Source: Clostridiales bacterium (lineage in GTDB: Bacteria; Bacillota; Clostridia; Oscillospirales; Oscillospiraceae). Taken from it: a stretch of DNA of 26,237 bases. Positions 21,686 to 26,237 of this stretch are shown here, piece by piece (within the stretch, counting starts at the first letter, position 1; each line of letters begins with the position of its first letter). The DNA lies in assembly GCA_004556205.1 (NCBI GenBank), contig SFIL01000029.1, positions 1 through 26,237 of the forward strand. The letters are read 5' to 3'. The notes beneath the pieces were generated by a model. It had not been told where the DNA came from. It made no database searches and was given only the letters and a program-made list of their open reading frames with translations. Both the position numbers and the translations under genes were made by a program.

Positions 21686-22462
21686 TTATGCCGTGGGCTG
21701 GTTGGCGTCCTCAATAATCTTGACGAATTTCGCGGGGACGAGGCTTGCGCCGCCGATCAGACCGCCGTCGATGTCGGGCTGTGCCAGCAGCTCATAGGCG
21801 TTCTTCTCGTTCATCGAGCCGCCGTAGAGAATGGTCGTCGCGCGGGCGTTCTTCGAGCCGAAGAGCTTACGAACGACCACACGGATGAGCTGGCAGACCT
21901 CCTCCGCCTGCTCGGGCGTGGCGGTTTTGCCGGTGCCGATCGCCCAGATCGGCTCGTAGGCGATCACGATCTTGCGGCTCTTTTCCTCGGGGATACCCGC
22001 GAGGGCGAGCTTGATCTGCATGGTGATCCATTCTTCGGTAATGCCGCTCTCACGCTGCTCCAGCGTCTCGCCGCAGCAGACAATGGGAACCAGGCCCGCT
22101 TCGAGAACTGCCTTGACCTTCGCGTTGATCTCCTCGTCTGTCTCGCCCATAGCGCGGCGCTCGGAGTGACCGAGGATGACGTACTTGCAGCCCGCGTCGG
22201 TGAGCATGGCGGTAGAGATTTCGCCGGTGTAGGCGCCGGAGGGATTGGCGTTGCAGTTTTCCGCGCCGATGCCGACGCGCGTCTCGCGCATGGCGCGGAC
22301 AGCGGCGGGAATGCAAACGGCGGGGACGCACAGGGCAATATCGCACCAGCGGCCCTTCGGCAGCATTGCCTTCAGCTCGGTCATAAACGCCTTGGTTTCC
22401 GACGGGGTCTTGTTCATTTTCCAGTTGCCTGCGATCAGGGTCTTACGGTATTTTCTGTTCAT
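21686..22462 (-). CDS. tpiA: triose-phosphate isomerase
   Basis: A 258-residue TIM-barrel enzyme interconverting dihydroxyacetone phosphate and glyceraldehyde 3-phosphate. The catalytic set is complete: Asn13/Lys15 in AGNWKMNK, His99 in GHSERR, Glu170 in AYEPIWAIGTG, and the phosphate loop YGGSM with GGLIGGASL near the end. AAGGAG lies about 9 nt upstream of ATG 22462. It follows pgk by 77 nt in the same direction and ends at a strong terminator, so the pair forms a glycolytic operon. Neither gap nor pgm is in the window. Confidence 0.97.
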   Translation of the reverse strand: MNRKYRKTLIAGNWKMNKTPSETKAFMTELKAMLPKGRWCDIALCVPAVCIPAAVRAMRETRVGIGAENCNANPSGAYTGEISTAMLTDAGCKYVILGHSERRAMGETDEEINAKVKAVLEAGLVPIVCCGETLEQRESGITEEWITMQIKLALAGIPEEKSRKIVIAYEPIWAIGTGKTATPEQAEEVCQLIRVVVRKLFGSKNARATTILYGGSMNEKNAYELLAQPDIDGGLIGGASLVPAKFVKIIEDANQPTA

Positions 22463-22507
22463 GGGAATATTTCTCCTTCAAACTAATTCAAACGAAATTA
22501 CGCAGGG

Positions 22508-22536
22508 AAGCGCTCTTGCAGATTGTTCAGGGATTT
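22508..22536 (+). repeat. degenerate end of a foldback element
   Basis: GCGCTCTTGCAGATTGTTCAGG resembles the right end CCGCTCTTGCGGATTTATTCAG of the foldback family. It lies between pgk and tpiA. It is a weak match and may be coincidental. Confidence 0.35.
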
Positions 22537-22539
22537 CGG

Positions 22540-23739
22540 TTACTTGTCCTGCAGGCAGGCAATGCCCGGCAGCTCCAGACCTTCAAGGAATTCGAGGCTT
22601 GCGCCGCCGCCGGTCGAAATGTGGGTAATCTTGTCTGCAAAGCCGAGCTGTTCGCACGCGGCCGCGCTGTCGCCGCCGCCGACGATGGTCACGGCGTCGG
22701 AATCCGCAAGCGCCTGCGCCACGGCAATGGTGCCCTTGGCAAGGATCGGATTTTCAAATACGCCCATCGGGCCGTTCCAAACAACGGTCTTAGCGGACTT
22801 TACGGCGTCTGCGAACAGGGCGCGGGTCGCCTCGCCGATGTCCAGACCCTCCATGTCGTCGGGAATCGCGTCCGCAGCAACGGTCTTGACCTCAATCGGT
22901 GCGTCGATGGGGTTCGGGAAGCCGGCTGCAACGACGGTGTCGATCGGGAGCAGGAGCTTGACGCCCTTTTCCTCCGCCTTCTTCATCATGTCGCGGCAGT
23001 AGTCGATCTTTTCGCTGTCGAGCAGGGACTTGCCGACGGAATAGCCCTTTGCGGCGAGGAAGGTGTAAGCCATGCCGCCGCCGATGATGAGGGTATCGAC
23101 CTTTTCCAAAAGGTTATTGATGACGTTGAGTTTGTCGCTGACCTTTGCGCCGCCGAGGATGGCGACGAACGGGCGGGTCGGGTCGGCCAGCGCCTTGCCC
23201 ATGATGGAGACTTCCTTCTCCACAAGGTAGCCGCAGACGGCGGGCAGATAGTCCGCTACACCGGCGGTGGAGGAGTGGGCGCGGTGGGCGGTGCCGAAGG
23301 CGTCGTTGACGAAAATATCCGCCATAGAAGCCAGCTCCTTGGAAAGCTCGGGATCGTTCTTCGTCTCGCCCTTCATGTAGCGGACGTTCTCGAGCAGCAT
23401 GACCTCACCGTCCTTGAGCGCGGCGGCCTTTGCCTTTGCGTCCTCGCCGACGACATCGGCTGCCATGATAACGGGCCGGCCCAGCAGCTCGCTCAGACGG
23501 TCGGCGACGACCTTCAGCGACAGCTCGGGCTTCCACTCGCCCTTGGGTTTGCCCATATGGGAGCAGAGAATGACGCGGGCGCCGTGCTTGATGAGATATT
23601 CAATGGTGGGCAGTGCGGCGACGATACGCTTGTCGCTGGTGATTTTTCCGTCCTTGGTGGGGACGTTGAAATCGCAGCGGCACAGCACACGCTTACCCTG
23701 CACGTCAATGGATTCCACGGATTTCTTGTTGTAGTTCAT
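22540..23739 (-). CDS. pgk: phosphoglycerate kinase
   Basis: A 399-residue two-domain kinase producing ATP from 1,3-bisphosphoglycerate. Visible family motifs are VLCRCDFNVPTKDG (about 17-30), SHMGKPKGE (about 60), LLENVRYMKGETKNDPE, FVNDAFGTAHRAHSST and, in the C-terminal half, AILGGAKVSDKL, WNGPMGVFE and TIVGGGDSAAA followed by THISTGGGASLEFLEG. ATG 23739 has AGGAGG 6 nt upstream; the 14-residue longer ORF has no site. It is first in the pgk-tpiA operon. Confidence 0.97.
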   Translation of the reverse strand: MNYNKKSVESIDVQGKRVLCRCDFNVPTKDGKITSDKRIVAALPTIEYLIKHGARVILCSHMGKPKGEWKPELSLKVVADRLSELLGRPVIMAADVVGEDAKAKAAALKDGEVMLLENVRYMKGETKNDPELSKELASMADIFVNDAFGTAHRAHSSTAGVADYLPAVCGYLVEKEVSIMGKALADPTRPFVAILGGAKVSDKLNVINNLLEKVDTLIIGGGMAYTFLAAKGYSVGKSLLDSEKIDYCRDMMKKAEEKGVKLLLPIDTVVAAGFPNPIDAPIEVKTVAADAIPDDMEGLDIGEATRALFADAVKSAKTVVWNGPMGVFENPILAKGTIAVAQALADSDAVTIVGGGDSAAACEQLGFADKITHISTGGGASLEFLEGLELPGIACLQDK

Positions 23740-23789
23740 GGTGTACCTCCTAAATAAAAATGCGGTTGCATGGTTTAACATAAGATTAA

Positions 23790-23809
23790 GTGAATCGTGA
23801 ATGGTGAAT
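23790..23809 (+). repeat. GTGAATCGTGAATGGTGAAT-type short repeat
   Basis: One of several copies of this AT-rich motif in intergenic regions; others are at 16228-16249 (minus), 21319-21344 (plus) and, degenerate, at 25844-25874 (minus). It lies in the 88-bp gap between trmL and pgk. Confidence 0.6.
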
Positions 23810-23827
23810 CATCTGAATATCTGTTCA

Positions 23828-24316
23828 CTATTCGCTGCCTTTCATCTTCCCATAGTCCTTCAAATGGGGGAAGTCCAACTGCCGCAGGGCTTCGAACACG
23901 CCGACGGCGACGGAATTGCTCAGGTTCAGGCTTCGTGCCTCCGCGCGCATCGGGATGCGGACGCAGCTTTCGTAATGCGCGTTTAGGAATTCCTCAGGCA
24001 GACCCTTTGTCTCTCTGCCGAAAAAGAGGAAGCAGCCGTCGGCGTAGTCCGCTTCGGCGTAGGAGCGCGGCGCTTTCGTCGAAAACAGGCGCATTTGACG
24101 CACCTCGTTTTTCCCGAAGAAGTCGTCGAGACTCTCATAGACGCGGACATCGACCAAATGCCAGTAGTCCAGTCCCGCGCGCTTGACGGCGGAATCGGAA
24201 ATGTCAAAGCCGAGCGGCTTAATCAGATGTAAGACAGAGCCAGTGGCAGCGCAGGTGCGGGCGATATTGCCCGTGTTCTGCGGGATCTCCGGCGCGACAA
24301 GAACGATGTTCAGCAT
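23828..24316 (-). CDS. trmL: tRNA (cytidine(34)-2'-O)-methyltransferase TrmL
   Basis: A 162-residue SPOUT-class methyltransferase that adds a 2'-O-methyl group at the wobble position of certain leucine tRNAs. It shows the typical start LNIVLVAPEIPQNTGNIARTC, then FFGRETKGLP (about 99-108) and the knot motif IPMRAEARSLNLSNSVAVGVFEALRQ (about 121-146), which binds S-adenosylmethionine. Length is normal. The ribosome binding site is weak (GAAGAG). It has its own promoter, divergent from the chromate transporter genes, and is followed by pgk 88 nt later. Confidence 0.94.
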   Translation of the reverse strand: MLNIVLVAPEIPQNTGNIARTCAATGSVLHLIKPLGFDISDSAVKRAGLDYWHLVDVRVYESLDDFFGKNEVRQMRLFSTKAPRSYAEADYADGCFLFFGRETKGLPEEFLNAHYESCVRIPMRAEARSLNLSNSVAVGVFEALRQLDFPHLKDYGKMKGSE

Positions 24317-24369
24317 ACTCTTCGCCTCAGCGGTTTTTTCGTCATGCGCCCCAAAACGCTACGAGCTAT

Positions 24370-24398
24370 ATTCTATGATAAATCGCTGCAAAATTCAA
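24370..24398 (-). promoter_or_regulatory. sigma-A promoter of trmL
   Basis: On the minus strand TTGAAT (24393-24398), 17 nt, TAGAAT (24370-24375), about 54 nt upstream of the start. Confidence 0.6.
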
Positions 24399-24456
24399 CC
24401 GTTTTTCTGCAAATTTCAAAAATTTTTCACACATTTCCAAGATAAAAAAACGAAGG

Positions 24457-24485
24457 TTGCGTTTTGCCGCAAAATGCGCTATACT
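24457..24485 (+). promoter_or_regulatory. promoter of the chromate transporter genes with embedded inverted repeat
   Basis: TTGCGT (24457-24462), 17 nt, TATACT (24480-24485). An inverted repeat GCGTTTTGC-C-GCAAAATGC (24459-24477, 8 of 9 pairs) fills the spacer and is a candidate operator. Confidence 0.6.
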
Positions 24486-24528
24486 AATCAAAATAAAGAC
24501 TGCGTAAAGGATTGCATACGGTGCGCCG

Positions 24529-24550
24529 TGTCATTGCGGGGCGGCAATCT
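24529..24550. repeat. minimal REP-like element in the chromate transporter leader
   Basis: TGTCATTGCGGGGCGGCAAT CT keeps only the two ends of the REP family with no interior. It lies 10 nt upstream of the AAGGAGG ribosome binding site, so it would be in the mRNA leader. Confidence 0.6.
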
Positions 24551-24574
24551 CTCATCCCTCAAGGAGGTCTTTCC

Positions 24575-25144
24575 ATGCCCATAAAAGAGCGCCTGAAAAA
24601 GGCGCTGCGTTTATTTCTGATTTTTCTGAAAATCGGCGCATTTACCTTCGGCGGCGGCTATGCCATGATCCCGCTGATCGAATACGAGACGACGGAAAAA
24701 CGTAAGCTGATCGAAAAAGAGGAGATTTCCGACATTGTTGCCATTGCGGAATCCACGCCCGGACCGATCGCGATCAATTCCGCGACCTTTGTCGGCTACC
24801 GCACGGCAGGCGTCCTCGGCGCCGCTGCCGCGACGCTCGGCGTCGTTCTGCCGTCCTTTGTCATCATCCTCCTGATCGCGTTTTTTCTGCGCCATATTAT
24901 GGATAACCGCATCGTGCAGTACGCCTTTTTCGGCATCCGCGCGGGTGTGTTGGCGCTGATTGTCAAAGCGGTCGTCTCGTTTTGGAAGCGTGCGGAGCAT
25001 AACGTCTTTTCGTGGTGCGTGATGGTCGCGGCGTTCCTTTGGGCGGCGATCCTCGACTGGAACGTCATCGCGCTGATCGCCCTGTGCGGTCTGGCGGGCT
25101 TTGTCTACTGCCTTGTGCAGCGAAAGCGGGGTGCGATGCAGTGA
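24575..25144 (+). CDS. chromate transporter, first CHR-domain subunit
   Basis: A 189-residue membrane protein with one CHR domain: GAFTFGGGYAMIPLIE (about 21-36), AESTPGPIAINSATFVGYRTAG (about 60-81) and GVVLPSFVIILLIAFFL. About five to six membrane segments are expected. ATG 24575 has AAGGAGG 7 nt upstream. Short CHR proteins work as antiparallel pairs, and the second half overlaps this gene by 1 nt. The CHR family moves chromate in characterised members; in anaerobic gut-type Firmicutes the natural substrate is uncertain and may be another anion. Confidence 0.92.
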   Translation: MPIKERLKKALRLFLIFLKIGAFTFGGGYAMIPLIEYETTEKRKLIEKEEISDIVAIAESTPGPIAINSATFVGYRTAGVLGAAAATLGVVLPSFVIILLIAFFLRHIMDNRIVQYAFFGIRAGVLALIVKAVVSFWKRAEHNVFSWCVMVAAFLWAAILDWNVIALIALCGLAGFVYCLVQRKRGAMQ

Positions 25145-25710
25145 TGCTCCTGCTTGAGCTGTTTTACACGTTTTTTAAGATCGGACTGTTCACCTTTGGC
25201 GGCGGCTATGCCATGCTCCCCCTCATTCAGGAGGAGGTTATCGCGCACGGCTGGCTGTCGATGGAGGAGCTGGTCGATTTCGTCGCCATCAGCGAGTCCA
25301 CGCCCGGACCCTTTGCCATCAATATCTCCACTTACGTCGGCGCGGAGACGGCGGGCGTTTTGGGTTCACTCGCGGCAACAATGGGCGTCGTGCTGCCCTC
25401 ATTTATAGTCATTTTAATTGTTGCAAAATTCTATGTGAAATTTAAGAACAGCCGCGCGGTCAGCGGCGTGATGTACGGTCTGCGTTCGGCGGTTGTCGGA
25501 CTGATGGCGTGCGCCCTGTGGGGGATGCTCCCGACCGTCTTCTTCCACAGCACACCCGTCGCATGGAGCGCCGTGCTGAAGCCCGAGTTCCTCTGCACGG
25601 CGGGTATTTTCTCCGCCGCCGTCGTCGCGGCGCTGAAAAAGGTCAGCCCGATTCTCATTATTGTATGCTCCGCTGCGGCCGGCATCGCCTGCGGACTGAT
25701 CTTTTTGTGA
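25144..25710 (+). CDS. chromate transporter, second CHR-domain subunit
   Basis: A 188-residue paralogue of the upstream protein: GLFTFGGGYAMLPLIQEE (about 14-31), SESTPGPFAINISTYVGAETAG (about 49-70) and GVVLPSFIVILIVA, then three more hydrophobic segments. It starts at ATG 25144, sharing its A with the TGA of the first gene (TGATG), with no strong ribosome binding site of its own, so translation depends on coupling. The two subunits presumably assemble as a heterodimer. No intrinsic terminator with a T-run is seen downstream. Confidence 0.92.
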   Translation: MLLLELFYTFFKIGLFTFGGGYAMLPLIQEEVIAHGWLSMEELVDFVAISESTPGPFAINISTYVGAETAGVLGSLAATMGVVLPSFIVILIVAKFYVKFKNSRAVSGVMYGLRSAVVGLMACALWGMLPTVFFHSTPVAWSAVLKPEFLCTAGIFSAAVVAALKKVSPILIIVCSAAAGIACGLIFL

Positions 25711-25957
25711 GAGAAAGGTGAATAGCTGTCAAGCTTTCGGCGATCTCCCTATCACCAAACCATCCTCACGCGGGTGAATATCAGCCTGCCGCAGGCTGGA
25801 CTTGATTCGCATATGGAATATGATCCGCGCGAAGCGCTCCTTCGTTATTCGCGATTCACAGTTCCCTATTCACCAAAACCAATGAGGATGATATTTCAGC
25901 GTGTCGAAAAAGTCCCCGACGTGTCATTGCGAGGAGCGCAGCGACGTGGCAATCTAA
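25711..25957. other. intergenic repeat-rich stretch
   Basis: No gene is supported. It holds a short GGTGAATAG motif (25719-25727), a CAGCCTGC-C-GCAGGCTG palindrome (25782-25798), a degenerate GTGAAT-type repeat on the minus strand (25844-25874) and a REP-like element TGTCATTGCGAGG ... CGTGGCAATCT (25922-25955). Confidence 0.6.
25922..25955. repeat. short REP-like element
   Basis: TGTCATTGCGAGGAGCGCAG followed by CGACGTGGCAATCT. It abuts foldback copy D with only 2 nt between. Preceded by GTGTCGAAAAAGTCCCCGAC, the reverse complement of the sequence following the element at the window start (73-94). Confidence 0.8.
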
Positions 25958-26117
25958 GGAACCTCTGAACAAGTCAGCGGCGGCGGACAGCGGGTCTTTT
26001 GTCCCAACTTTTCGGCTTGAAAAACTTGAAATACACAAAGTATTCCTGCGATTCTCAAGCCTCAATTAGGAACAAAATCCCTCGCTGACCGCTCTTGCGG
26101 ATTTATTCAGAGCTTCC
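25958..26117 (+). repeat. 160-bp foldback MITE-like element, copy D
   Basis: GGAACCTCTGAACAAGTCAG at left and GCGGATTTATTCAGAGCTTCC-type end at right. The inner arm GGCTTGA pairs exactly with TCAAGCC, where copies B and C have GGTTCGA and an AACC partner: a compensatory change. The core TTGAAATACACAAAGTATTC is intact. Confidence 0.9.
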
Positions 26118-26181
26118 TTAATTAGAAAAATTTCGTACTCGCCGGAAAACATACAAGAAGCGAAATTATTCTGCGAGATTG

Positions 26182-26237
26182 CACCCGCAAGGGGCACGCC
26201 GCATCCGTAAGGCGGCAAAGCCGCCAACGGCTGCGCA
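26182..26237. repeat. REP/MITE-like element, partial at window end
   Basis: ACCCGCAAGGGGCACGCCGC ATCCGTAA ... AACGGCTGCGCA aligns with the interior of the 16081-16191 element and with the window start. It continues beyond the window. The 64 bp before it (26118-26181) show nothing recognisable. Confidence 0.65.

Overview
This window looks like a chromosomal segment of a fairly GC-rich (about 55-60% by eye) anaerobic Firmicute, most likely in the Oscillospiraceae/Ruminococcaceae part of Clostridia. The evidence is the strong AGGAGG-type ribosome binding sites, sigma-A promoters with 17-18 bp spacers, a PPi-type phosphofructokinase, a dimeric-type glycyl-tRNA synthetase, a transketolase split into two genes, a paired short-chain chromate transporter, and the rpmH-rnpA-yidD-yidC-jag cluster. 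The assignment rests on gene content and motifs only. The sequence shows no phage, plasmid or transposase gene.

Layout. 1-790: repeats, a ribbon-helix-helix regulator (minus) and a divergent 51-residue protein with a clean terminator. 913-3057 (minus): a three-gene exopolysaccharide-length tyrosine kinase module, with Wzz-like adaptor, BY-kinase and PHP-type phosphatase. 3412-4656: PPi-type phosphofructokinase. 4925-5890 (minus): an exported, membrane-anchored beta-lactamase-like protein without its catalytic residues. 6088-6936: zinc-ribbon membrane protein. 7147-10475: glyS, then an LtaS-like phosphoglycerol transferase. 10573-12364: the two transketolase halves. 12744-14317: GNAT acetyltransferase and cysteine desulfurase, overlapping by 4 nt. 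14586-15251 (minus): a second zinc-ribbon membrane protein. 15542-18680: rpmH, rnpA, yidD, yidC, jag (ribosome, RNase P, membrane insertion). 18930-21293 (minus): pta, a pseudouridine synthase and a CBS-pair protein. 21686-24316 (minus): tpiA, pgk and trmL. 24575-25710: two chromate-transporter halves.

Functionally, much of the window is central carbon metabolism (pfp, tpiA, pgk, transketolase, pta) mixed with envelope functions (BY-kinase module, LtaS-like protein, YidC/YidD, inactive beta-lactamase fold). Most genes sit in short operons of one to three, each closed by a clear hairpin terminator.

The most unusual material lies between genes. A 160-bp foldback MITE-like element occurs in four full copies plus two or three derivatives, with signs of compensatory base change in its stems. 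A REP/MITE family bounded by TGTCATTGCGA / TCGCAATGACA recurs at six or more sites. Short GTGAAT-type repeats accompany these, and a 41-bp direct tandem repeat lies between jag and pta. The rnpA gene is also odd: its best start site leads into a 34-codon dead-end frame, while the RNase P protein itself is read in another frame.
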